DNA of 64,000 nucleotides, from the NCBI RefSeq assembly GCF_035920445.1, contig NZ_CP109162.1, positions 1,922,001 through 1,986,000 on the forward strand, read 5' to 3'. Positions 35,264-42,620 of the stretch are shown in pieces. The notes under the pieces are model-generated. The model had not been told where the DNA came from. It saw only the letters and a program-made list of their open reading frames with translations, and did not search any database. The translations under genes were made by a program, and so were the position numbers. This DNA comes from Nocardia sp. NBC_01730. GTDB lineage: Bacteria > Actinomycetota > Actinomycetes > Mycobacteriales > Mycobacteriaceae. The stretch's first letter is position 1. Each line of letters begins with the position of its first letter.

Positions 35264-35293
35264 GTTGACCCTGACCCTGCGTCAGGGTTAGAG
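35264..35293 (+). promoter_or_regulatory. MerR-type promoter with a perfect dyad
   Basis: TTGACC (35264-35269) serves as a -35 box. It overlaps a perfect inverted repeat, ACCCTGAC-CCTGC-GTCAGGGT (35267-35287), and a weak -10 (TAGAGC or TTAGAG) follows 17-18 bases after the -35 box. A dyad sitting inside the spacer is the hallmark of MerR-controlled promoters, which the regulator untwists. The site is just upstream of the alpha/beta hydrolase gene, which is followed by a merR gene, so the pair is probably autoregulated. Confidence 0.8.
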
Positions 35294-35302
35294 CCTTGTC
35301 AC

Positions 35303-36205
35303 ATGACCAACAACAGCACTTCCTCGGCTCGGCTCGCTCCGCCGGTCGGCGGATTCCAGGAGATCGACGGCCGCCGCATTTTCGTGCATCGGTCGGGCAG
35401 CGGCGGACCGGCCGTCGTGTTCCTGCCGGGTGCCGGCGCGGTCGGTCTGGACTATTTCGTTGTCCAGCAACACGTTTCGCAGTTCACCACCGCCGTAGTC
35501 TACGATCGCGGCGGCACGGGCTACAGCGATCCCCTCCCGCTGCCGCGCTCCGCCGCCGCGGTCGCCACGGAACTGCGCGAGCTGCTGCGCGCCCAGAACA
35601 TCCCCGCCCCCTACATTCTCGCGCCACACTCCCTCGGCGGCTTCTACGCGCATCGGTTCGCTCAGCTGTACCCGCGGGACGTGGCCGGACTGGTCTGGTT
35701 GGACGGCCTGCACCGCGACTGGGACGACTTCATGCCGCCCGCGATGCATCTGGCCACGGCCGAGCAGATGGCACCTGATCTGGACCAGTTCGAACAGCAA
35801 CGCTCGGCCATGCGCGAGATGCGCGCCGACTTGCTCGCGGACTACCCGGAGCACGTCCGGCGGCCGCTGATCGATGCCAAGGCGAGTGACGAATCTATCC
35901 AGGTCGGCATCGCCGAGCGCAGCACGTTGACCGAACTGGCCACCGAACTGCGGGCCGGGCCGGGCCTTCCTGATGTCCCGGTGGTCGCTCTCAGCGTGCT
36001 GGGCACCGACCCCGCCCAGCAGGCGGAGATGCTGCAGAAGATGCATGACGGCAGGAGGCGAATGGACGCGGCCCTGGTGAGCGCGGTCTCGCACGGGGAA
36101 CAACGCATCCTCTCCGACACCGTGCACCACCGGCTCTGCTTCGACCGACCCGATGCCGTGATCCAGGCGATCCGCGACGTCGTCGACCGGGCGGCTCGCC
36201 CCTAG
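35303..36205 (+). CDS. Alpha/beta hydrolase
   Basis: A 300-residue cytoplasmic hydrolase. The fold is clear: strand and oxyanion region VVFLPGAGAVG (about 38-48), YDRGGTGYSDP, a nucleophile elbow at PHSLGGFYAHRF (GxSxG in the form HSLGG), the strand VVALSVLG, and a late SHGEQ that fits the catalytic His. The substrate cannot be told; relatives include esterases, lactonases and epoxide or haloalkane hydrolases. It begins at ATG 35303, 10-15 bases after the MerR-type promoter, so the transcript has almost no leader. The merR gene follows 38 bases downstream, so the hydrolase is probably induced by the ligand the regulator senses. Confidence 0.85.
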   Translation: MTNNSTSSARLAPPVGGFQEIDGRRIFVHRSGSGGPAVVFLPGAGAVGLDYFVVQQHVSQFTTAVVYDRGGTGYSDPLPLPRSAAAVATELRELLRAQNIPAPYILAPHSLGGFYAHRFAQLYPRDVAGLVWLDGLHRDWDDFMPPAMHLATAEQMAPDLDQFEQQRSAMREMRADLLADYPEHVRRPLIDAKASDESIQVGIAERSTLTELATELRAGPGLPDVPVVALSVLGTDPAQQAEMLQKMHDGRRRMDAALVSAVSHGEQRILSDTVHHRLCFDRPDAVIQAIRDVVDRAARP

Positions 36206-36243
36206 ACTCGGCACAATCACGTTTCACGAAGACGAGGAGGACG

Positions 36244-36981
36244 GTGCTCACGATCAGTCAGCTCGCGGCGACCGCCGGCGTGACCGTGCGCACCGTTCGC
36301 CACTACCACCACGTCGGCCTGTTGCCCGAGCCCGAGCGTGATGCCTCCGGCTACCGCCGCTACAGCGCGCAAGCGGCGGTGGATCTCATCCGGATCAGAA
36401 CGCTCGCCGATGCAGGTGTTCCACTGGCCCGTATCGACGCGCTGCTGCACGCGCAGCCGACCGAATTCGCCGCGGCCATCACCGACATCGACGCCGAATT
36501 GCAGCGCAAGATCGACCAGCTCACCGAATACCGCCGTCGGATCGCTGAATTGGCAAGCGGCGAAAGGCTTGTCCTGCCTGCCGAGGTGGTCGCCATCCTG
36601 GACCGGATGCGCAGTCTCGGGGTCAGCGAATTGCGGGTACGACTCGAGCGCGACTCGTGGATCCTGATGCAGGCACTGGATCCGCCCGCCGTGCCGCAGC
36701 GGATACGGGACAAGAACGCCGCCTTCGACGACCCCGAGACGACGCGCCTGTATCTCGCCTGTGATCAATCCGTCGACTGGGATCCAGACGATCCACGCCT
36801 GGACCGGCTCATCGACGACTTGGACGCATGGGAGATCGAACACGAACGAGACAGCAGCCAGCCAGGGATCCTGAAGCTGGTCATTTCCCGGATCTCCGAG
36901 GCATCACCGGCATGGCATCGCATCCTCGATGCGCTCGCCCACCGCGCCAAGCGGCGCCGAACCGCCGGGCACGACAGCTGA
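36244..36981 (+). CDS. MerR-family transcriptional regulator
   Basis: A 245-residue DNA-binding regulator. Residues 1-70 are a standard MerR winged helix (ISQLAATAGVTVRTVRHYHH, then GLLPEPERDASGYRRY). A coiled coil covers roughly 80-115 (DAELQRKIDQLTEYRRRIAEL), giving the dimer. The C-terminal 130 residues form an unrecognised effector domain without the Cys pairs of metal sensors, so it is more likely to sense an organic molecule. The start is GTG 36244 with AGGAGG only three bases before it; the fold needs this start. It sits directly after the hydrolase and most likely acts on the dyad at 35267-35287. Confidence 0.9.
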   Translation: MLTISQLAATAGVTVRTVRHYHHVGLLPEPERDASGYRRYSAQAAVDLIRIRTLADAGVPLARIDALLHAQPTEFAAAITDIDAELQRKIDQLTEYRRRIAELASGERLVLPAEVVAILDRMRSLGVSELRVRLERDSWILMQALDPPAVPQRIRDKNAAFDDPETTRLYLACDQSVDWDPDDPRLDRLIDDLDAWEIEHERDSSQPGILKLVISRISEASPAWHRILDALAHRAKRRRTAGHDS

Positions 36982-37102
36982 AGCCGGCACCCGTGGTCAT
37001 GTCCGACAGCTGATGCACGCACATCGGCATTACAAGACGTCCGCACGGCGCCGGACTTCGGCGATTGCTACCGGGACCGGTCGGCGGCTCCCCCGAGTCA
37101 GG

Positions 37103-38210
37103 TTATGGGGCTGGGCGGCTGTACATCACGTAGAGCTTGCCGTTGTGGGAGGCTGCGGCAGGTTCACTGGCCAGCCTGTTGGATTGCGGTCCGCTGACGT
37201 CCTGCAGTCCGCTCCACGAGCTGGCGTGCGTCGCTGCCTTCATGAAGCCGTCCGTCCCGCGCAAGAACAGCCACAGCCTATTGGCGTGATAGGCGAGGGC
37301 CGGCCCGTGGGGAGTGGGCCAGTTCTTGATCTCCTCGCCGCCGAACCGGTAGGACCCGGCGTGACCGCTGGTGTAGATCTTGTTGTCGGTCCCGCGGACG
37401 ACCCGCCACAGCCGGGTGGGAGTCGAGGCCATCGTGACGGGGCTGTCGGTCCGCCAGTTCATGTTGTCCCCCACAGCGGAGCCGAAGCCGGTGCCGGAGT
37501 TCGATTGGTGGTAAATCGAGCCGTCGCCAGCCGTGTGGGTCATGAAGACCCGGTTGTTATCGGTTCCGTCCACTGCCAGGTTCGGGGCCCGGAACGAACG
37601 GTATCCGTCCCACTTTTTCACTGCGCCCCATCCCCCGGATTCGGTGAAGGTGCGCGTGTACAGCGCATCGTTCATACCGGTGACGGCGTAGTACAGGTTG
37701 CCGTGCGCCGCGCACACGGCGGGGCGTAGTAACTGGAGTCCTGGCGAGCGGGGCCTGCTTCTTGTCGCTGGTGGAGCTGACGTACCAGTAGATCTCGTCG
37801 TTCCCGCTCAGTCCGTCGCCCACCTCCCGCTCGACGCGGAAACTCTCCAGCTCCAATTTCACGGTGTAGGTCGGCGCGGGGCTCTGCCCGCTGTCTTGGG
37901 CCGGCTGGCTGCGTGGCGCCGTGGCGCCGAACCCGAACTGGCGGGTGGCGCCGATGAAGGTCTGGCTGTCGATAGCGCCGCCCGATGCCAGTACCTCCGG
38001 GTCGAGGGCCGAGGTGTTCGGTCGTGCCAGGTGCTCCTGCGCTACCGCGCCGAAGTCCGTCTTCAGATTGGCGAGGGAGTAGCCGGGGGTCACCGCACGG
38101 CGGGTGATCGCCTCGGGGAGCATGTCCACCTTGCCGGCTTGGCGGTCCACCGCCTCCCGGTAGACCCGCCCCCACTCCTTGATCTCCGCATCCGTCAGCG
38201 CCGCCCGCAT
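37103..38210 (-). pseudogene. Frameshifted beta-propeller (lectin-like) protein gene
   Basis: Two overlapping frames on the minus strand make one interrupted gene. The 5' part (38210 to about 37740) reads MRAALTDAEIKEWGRVY onward to ESFRVEREVGDGLSGNDEIYWYVSST. The 3' part (about 37740 to 37103) contains repeated blade-like units such as LYYAVTGMNDALYTR, NRVFMTHTAGDGSIYHQ, DNKIYTSGHAG and LWLFLRGTDGFMK, a pattern of tectonin or PLL-type sugar-binding propellers. The switch of frame lies near 37740, in the run coding for DKKQAPLA. The start is also uncertain, since a better ribosome site serves ATG 38227 in another frame. It may be a true pseudogene or one or two sequencing errors. No signal peptide is visible in the present frame. 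Confidence 0.6.
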
Positions 38211-38263
38211 CGCGGTCTACCGGCCATGAACGTTCCACCCTTCTGCCGAGGGCCCCGAGCGAA

Positions 38264-38277
38264 ACCCTGACCAGGGT
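38264..38277. promoter_or_regulatory. Palindrome related to the MerR dyad
   Basis: ACCCTGACCAGGGT is a perfect 14-base palindrome about 40-55 bases before the frameshifted propeller gene. Its arms repeat the ACCCTGAC and CAGGGT halves of the MerR dyad at 35267-35287, so the same or a related regulator may bind. No clear promoter boxes surround it. Confidence 0.4.
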
Positions 38278-38373
38278 AGGGCGATATGAGAAGAAGTCTC
38301 GCCAGGACGCGCCAAGAAGCCAGTCCGGTCAGTCCTTAGGTCTGCTGGCGCTTCTGCCTCAGGTAGAACGGGG

Positions 38374-39567
38374 TCAGGCCGATGCAAGGGCTTGCGTGAA
38401 CGCGTACATACCCTCCAGCGTGTGCGCGGGCATCATGATGTCGCAGAACGGCAGAGCCGCCGCCATCGCACCGGTGGCAGGCTGGAATCGGGAGTCGCCC
38501 GCACGAGGATTGAGCCAGATGACGCGCCAAGCCCGGCGTTGGATCCGGGCCATCGCACGGGCGAGGACATCGGGGGTGTCGCTGTCCCAGCCGTCCGATG
38601 CGATGACGACTACGGCGCCGCGCACCGCATTACCGGACGGAGTTGCGAGCAGCGCGCCGAGGCATCGGCCGATGTGCGTGCCACCGTAGCGGTCAACCAC
38701 CTTGTCGTTGGCCCGGGTCACCGCCACATCTGGGGAACAGTGCGCCAGCACCGAGGTCAGCCTGGTCAGCGAGGTGGAGAAGGCGAAAACCTCAGGTCGA
38801 TCGGGCGAACGGTGTTGCATCGCGGCCCGCATCAGGTGCAGGTAGATCGTCGAATACGGCTGCATCGAGCGGCTGACGTCGCAGATCATGACGATTCGGC
38901 GCGGGCGGCGCCGGGGACGAGTACGGACCAGCACCGCCGACTCCCAGCCGGTGCGGCGGGAGTTGTTCATCGTCGCCCGGAAGTCGATCCGCTTGCCGTG
39001 CGAATGGTTTTCGTAGCGCCTGCTGCTGCGCTGCGGCCAGAGCGCCGACGCCTGCTCCAGCCAGGCCCCGATTGTCCGCAGATCGTCCGGATCGAAGCGG
39101 GCGAACGGTTCCTGTGCTCGTGCCACGAACCGGCTCGGCAGCACGTCCGGCAGCGCCACACCCTTGTCGGTCGATCGGTCGGCACCCGTTGCTGATTGCA
39201 GTGTTGTCCACGGGGCTTCGCCCCCTTCTTGCCGAGACTGCCCCCGACCGCCCCTGCTCGGTGCCGACGCGCGTTCGGTCGGCAGTCTGCGCGTTCGGCT
39301 CGGCGGGTCCACGCCCAGCACCGCGTCGGCGAACACCGTCGCGAAGACCGCGTCGAAGGCAGCGAGATCCTGCATGCGATCGACGAGCGTGAGCCGCGCA
39401 GCCCAGTAGAACTCGGTGCGCGACCGCGGAGCCATGCGGCGCAAGGCTTGCACGAACAGCGCGGGCCCGCTCGGCGCCACCGCGACGCCACCACGGCGCA
39501 GCCGCGCGACCACCGCGACAGCGAATGCGGCCAGATCGACGCCGCGCAGCAGTATCGCTCGTGTCAT
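38374..39567 (-). CDS. coxE: CoxE-type von Willebrand A domain protein
   Basis: A 397-residue accessory protein for aerobic CO dehydrogenase. Work on Oligotropha carboxidovorans links CoxE, with the AAA+ protein CoxD, to building the copper-sulfur-molybdenum active site. The N-terminal half holds the CoxE-specific helical region (TRAILLRGVDLAAFAVAVVARLR). The C-terminal half is a VWA domain with the metal-ion site Asp230-x-Ser232-x-Ser234 (ICDVSRSM), a later Thr in GGTHIGR, and Asp in IASDGWDS. Its ATG overlaps the coxG stop by four bases, so translation is coupled. It is the last gene of the operon. Confidence 0.92.
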   Translation of the reverse strand: MTRAILLRGVDLAAFAVAVVARLRRGGVAVAPSGPALFVQALRRMAPRSRTEFYWAARLTLVDRMQDLAAFDAVFATVFADAVLGVDPPSRTRRLPTERASAPSRGGRGQSRQEGGEAPWTTLQSATGADRSTDKGVALPDVLPSRFVARAQEPFARFDPDDLRTIGAWLEQASALWPQRSSRRYENHSHGKRIDFRATMNNSRRTGWESAVLVRTRPRRRPRRIVMICDVSRSMQPYSTIYLHLMRAAMQHRSPDRPEVFAFSTSLTRLTSVLAHCSPDVAVTRANDKVVDRYGGTHIGRCLGALLATPSGNAVRGAVVVIASDGWDSDTPDVLARAMARIQRRAWRVIWLNPRAGDSRFQPATGAMAAALPFCDIMMPAHTLEGMYAFTQALASA

Positions 39568-40214
39568 CGCTTCCCGCGCATTCGCCTGCGTACCAGGACA
39601 ATTGCGAGCGCGGCCGCCAGCACGAACGCGATCGTCGGCGCATACTTCTTGATCATCGCAGGCCCGACCAGATCGACGAGGTCGAGCGGTGCCTGCTCGG
39701 GTTGCGCGACCGGTTGCGGTCGCATCCCTCGGCCGCCCGGCCCGACGACCGCCTCCGTGGCGGCCGAATCACCCGCCGCGAGTTTCGCTTCGAGGGATGT
39801 GACGAATTGACCGACCAGCTTCTCGGACACCTGCTGCAGTATCCCGCTGCCGAATTGAGCAAGCTTGCCGACAATCTTGAGGTCGGTGTCCACGGTGACG
39901 CGGGTCTTGTCGCCGTCTTCGCGGAGTTGCGTGGTGATGGTCGCCGCTGCGTTTCCGGATCCGCGTGAATCCCGGCCGCTGCCGTTGATCACCGCGCGAT
40001 GGTCGTGGTCGTCGCGCTCGACGAAATTCGCCTTTCCGGTGAATTCGCTGGTCACCGGGCCGACTCTGACCTTCATTCTGCCGAGGAAGTGCTCTCCCTC
40101 CCAGCCCACCATCTGTGCGCCGGGCATGAGCGGGACCACCTGTTCGAGGTCGGTCAGCACCTCCCATGCCCGCTCGACGGGTGCGTTGACGGTGAACTCA
40201 TTGGCGATCTTCAT
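39564..40214 (-). CDS. coxG: CoxG, carbon monoxide dehydrogenase subunit G family
   Basis: A 216-residue protein with an SRPBCC/START-like hydrophobic-pocket fold (residues 1-145: NEFTVNAPVERAWEVLTDLE, VGPVTSEFTGKANF, TTQLREDGDKTRVTV) and a C-terminal membrane helix (YAPTIAFVLAAALAIVLV) ending in an Arg/Lys-rich tail. CoxG is thought to help dock the dehydrogenase at the membrane, and the single helix here fits that. ATG 40214 has GAGAGGGA before it. It follows coxD by 12 bases and overlaps coxE by four. Confidence 0.93.
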   Translation of the reverse strand: MKIANEFTVNAPVERAWEVLTDLEQVVPLMPGAQMVGWEGEHFLGRMKVRVGPVTSEFTGKANFVERDDHDHRAVINGSGRDSRGSGNAAATITTQLREDGDKTRVTVDTDLKIVGKLAQFGSGILQQVSEKLVGQFVTSLEAKLAAGDSAATEAVVGPGGRGMRPQPVAQPEQAPLDLVDLVGPAMIKKYAPTIAFVLAAALAIVLVRRRMRGKR

Positions 40215-40226
40215 CGGGTATCCCTC

Positions 40227-41114
40227 TCATCCGGTAGCCAGGCTTTGGGTGTATTCGACGAATGCCGCGTGCACGGCGGCGCGGTCGTCAGGTGTCTTCG
40301 CCAATGCGCTCAGCGCGGTGACCGCTTCCGGCGCGGCAAGATCGGCGACGTCGAGCGTCGCCAGCGCGGCGATCCAGTCGATGGTCTCGGCGACGCCGGG
40401 CGGCTTGTCGAGATCGAGATCGCGGGCGCGGCCGACGAATCGGGTGGCGTGCTCGATCAGCGCGTCGGTTGCCCCGGGCACGGTGCGTCGCACGATCGCC
40501 ACCGCGCGGGCCGGCTCCGGGTAGTCGATCCAGTGGTAGAGGCAGCGCCGACGCAGCGCGTCATGCAGGTCGCGACTGCGGTTCGAGGTCAGCACCGAGA
40601 GCGGCGGGTGCTCGGCGACAAAGGTCCCGAGCTCGGGAACTGTCACCGTGGCCTCACCGAGGAATTCGAGCAGCAGAGCTTCGAATTCGTCGTCGGCGCG
40701 GTCGATTTCGTCGACCAACAGCACCGGGGGCGTCGGACCGCGATATCGCACACAGCGCAGGATCGGGCGGTTCACCAGGAATGCCTCGGTGAACAGGTCG
40801 GCTTCGGTGAGGTCGGCGCCGCGCGCCTCGGCGAGCCGGATGCTGAGCAGCTGACGCTGGTAATTCCAGTCGTACAGCGCTTCGCTCACGGTGAGGCCCT
40901 CGTAACACTGCAGGCGTATCAGCGGTGCACCGAGTACGGTGGCGAGGGTCTTCGCCGCCGTCGTCTTGCCCACTCCCGGTTCGCCTTCCAGTAGCAGCGG
41001 CCGACCCAACGTGGTGGCCAGATAGAAGGCGGCGGCGGTCCCGGTATCGAGCAGGTAGTCGTCGGCGTCGAATCGTCGCACCACGTCCTCGACATCGTCG
41101 AACGGCGACATCAT
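40227..41114 (-). CDS. coxD: CoxD, MoxR-type AAA+ ATPase
   Basis: A 295-residue AAA+ ATPase of the MoxR group that acts as a chaperone for insertion of sulfur and copper at the CO dehydrogenase active site. Walker A is GEPGVGKTT with Lys50, Walker B is VLLVDEIDRAD, and sensor 1 is VLTSNRSRDL. It pairs functionally with the VWA protein CoxE, a common MoxR-VWA arrangement. The start ATG 41114 overlaps the stop of the cytidylyltransferase gene by four bases. A longer upstream frame exists but lies inside the previous gene. Confidence 0.93.
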   Translation of the reverse strand: MMSPFDDVEDVVRRFDADDYLLDTGTAAAFYLATTLGRPLLLEGEPGVGKTTAAKTLATVLGAPLIRLQCYEGLTVSEALYDWNYQRQLLSIRLAEARGADLTEADLFTEAFLVNRPILRCVRYRGPTPPVLLVDEIDRADDEFEALLLEFLGEATVTVPELGTFVAEHPPLSVLTSNRSRDLHDALRRRCLYHWIDYPEPARAVAIVRRTVPGATDALIEHATRFVGRARDLDLDKPPGVAETIDWIAALATLDVADLAAPEAVTALSALAKTPDDRAAVHAAFVEYTQSLATG

Positions 41115-41704
41115 GGTGACGCCGTGGCGCGCAGGCGCTCGTAGTCGTCCCAGGTGTCCACGTCCAAGGGCATCGGTGCGTCGACGTCGAGTCGTGACAC
41201 CGTGACGCGGCCCGACTCGATGATCTTCCACACGGCCTTGTCGCCGTGCAATCGGGCCAGCTCGCCGAATATGCTGCGGCTCAGCCAGAATGGATGCCCG
41301 ACGCCGTCGTGGTAGCGGCAGACCGTGATCGCGGCGGTTGTTCCCTGGGCGATCAGTCGGTCGACGGTCGCCGCCGACAGACCCGGTTGATCACCGAGCA
41401 TCAGAACGATTCCGGCGGCCCGGGGATTCACCGAGCTCAGGGCCGAACGCAACGACGACGAGCAGCCAGAACCGAAGTCGTCGGCCATGACCACCTCCAG
41501 CCCGGCGAGATCGACCTGCTGCCGGACCTCCGCCGCTGCGCCGCCGAGGGTGACGATGATCTGATCGAAAACGCAGGATCGCACCGCGTCGAGGGTGGCG
41601 CCGAGAACCGTCGTACTCCGGTACGGCAGTAGCTGTTTTGCGGTGCCGAGACGCTGTGAGGTTCCCGCGGCGAGTACGACTCCGGTGACGAACCCGATTG
41701 TCAT
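41111..41704 (-). CDS. MocA-like molybdenum cofactor cytidylyltransferase
   Basis: A 197-residue nucleotidyltransferase of the MobA/MocA fold. It should attach CMP to molybdopterin, giving the MCD cofactor that CO dehydrogenase uses. The signature VLAAGTSQRLGTAKQLLPY sits at residues 10-28, and the metal site is MLGDQPGLS. The late HPFWLS segment with Asp-rich C-terminus is typical of MocA rather than MobA. It overlaps both neighbours by four bases (ATGA), so it is co-translated with the xdhC-like gene and coxD. The cytidylyl rather than guanylyl specificity is inferred from context and family. Confidence 0.87.
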   Translation of the reverse strand: MTIGFVTGVVLAAGTSQRLGTAKQLLPYRSTTVLGATLDAVRSCVFDQIIVTLGGAAAEVRQQVDLAGLEVVMADDFGSGCSSSLRSALSSVNPRAAGIVLMLGDQPGLSAATVDRLIAQGTTAAITVCRYHDGVGHPFWLSRSIFGELARLHGDKAVWKIIESGRVTVSRLDVDAPMPLDVDTWDDYERLRATASP

Positions 41705-42606
41705 GAGCCCGTCCTCGCCGCGGCGAAGGAGGTGCGGCAGCTGGAGCTGCAGAACCAGTGGTCGACATCGTCGATAGTGAGATGCGGCGTGTCCGGCCCG
41801 ACCGTCACGGTCATCCCGCACACCGGATCGAGCGCCTCGACCGCGACACTCGCCGTGCGGGGCGTGACGGCCAAGCCACCTTTGCGGATCACCTGGATCA
41901 CTTGCGCGACAATCGAGACGGCGATCTCCGCGGAGGTCTTGGCGCCGATCGGCAAACCCACCGGGGTGCGCACGCGCGCCCGCTCGGCCTCGGTCAACCC
42001 GAGCTCGTTGAGAATCGACGCACCCCGAATCTTGCTGGCCACCAAACCGATATAGCCCACACCGGCGTCAAGCGCGGCGCGGATCATCTCGGCTTCCTGT
42101 CCACCATGGCTGGCGATCACCATCGCCGTCGTGTCGGCCGACGATGCCAGCGAGTCGGCTCCGGCAACACTACGCTGCACCCCGAATCCCACCAGTTCGC
42201 ACATTTCGACCAGGGCGTCCGCGATGGGTGTCGCGCCGCAGATGCGCACCAGCGGCGCCGGGATCTGCGGCTCGAGGAATATCTCCAGCGCTCCGCCGGA
42301 CAGACAGGGATTCACCACCACCGCCGCGCCGGGCGCTTCGGGAAACTGCAGATCGCCGTCGGGCAGCACACGCAGCAGCACACTCTCGTGCGACTGCAGG
42401 GCACCCAGCGCCGCCTTGCGGACCGAGTTCTGGGCGCACTGGCCACCGACGAATCCTTCGATCGTCCCGTCCTGCAGCAGGATCGCCTCGTCCCCGGCGT
42501 GCGCCGAGGTCGGCTGCTGCGCGCGCACGACGGTCGCGTGCACGAACGGAGTCCGGGTGTGGACCAGCTGCTGTGCACGCTCCGTCATCTTCATCGGTGA
42601 TCCCAT
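41701..42606 (-). CDS. XdhC/CoxF-like cofactor insertion protein with a YHS metal-binding tail
   Basis: A 301-residue XdhC-family protein, expected to hold or sulfurate the molybdenum cofactor before insertion. The N-terminal XdhC block reads GTIEGFVGGQCAQNSV, and the C-terminal Rossmann-like block has ASHGGQEAEMIRAAL and GVGYIGLVASKIRG. The last 45 residues form a separate YHS-type motif, DPVCGMTV followed by WFCSSSCRTSF, with Cys positions suited to copper or another metal. CO dehydrogenase needs copper in its active site, so a metal role is attractive but is only inferred. ATG 42606 lies 14 bases after the coxL stop with GGGGTG upstream. In O. carboxidovorans CoxF and CoxI are both of this family. 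Confidence 0.85.
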   Translation of the reverse strand: MGSPMKMTERAQQLVHTRTPFVHATVVRAQQPTSAHAGDEAILLQDGTIEGFVGGQCAQNSVRKAALGALQSHESVLLRVLPDGDLQFPEAPGAAVVVNPCLSGGALEIFLEPQIPAPLVRICGATPIADALVEMCELVGFGVQRSVAGADSLASSADTTAMVIASHGGQEAEMIRAALDAGVGYIGLVASKIRGASILNELGLTEAERARVRTPVGLPIGAKTSAEIAVSIVAQVIQVIRKGGLAVTPRTASVAVEALDPVCGMTVTVGPDTPHLTIDDVDHWFCSSSCRTSFAAARTGS

Positions 42607-42620
42607 CGCTCGCACCCCAC

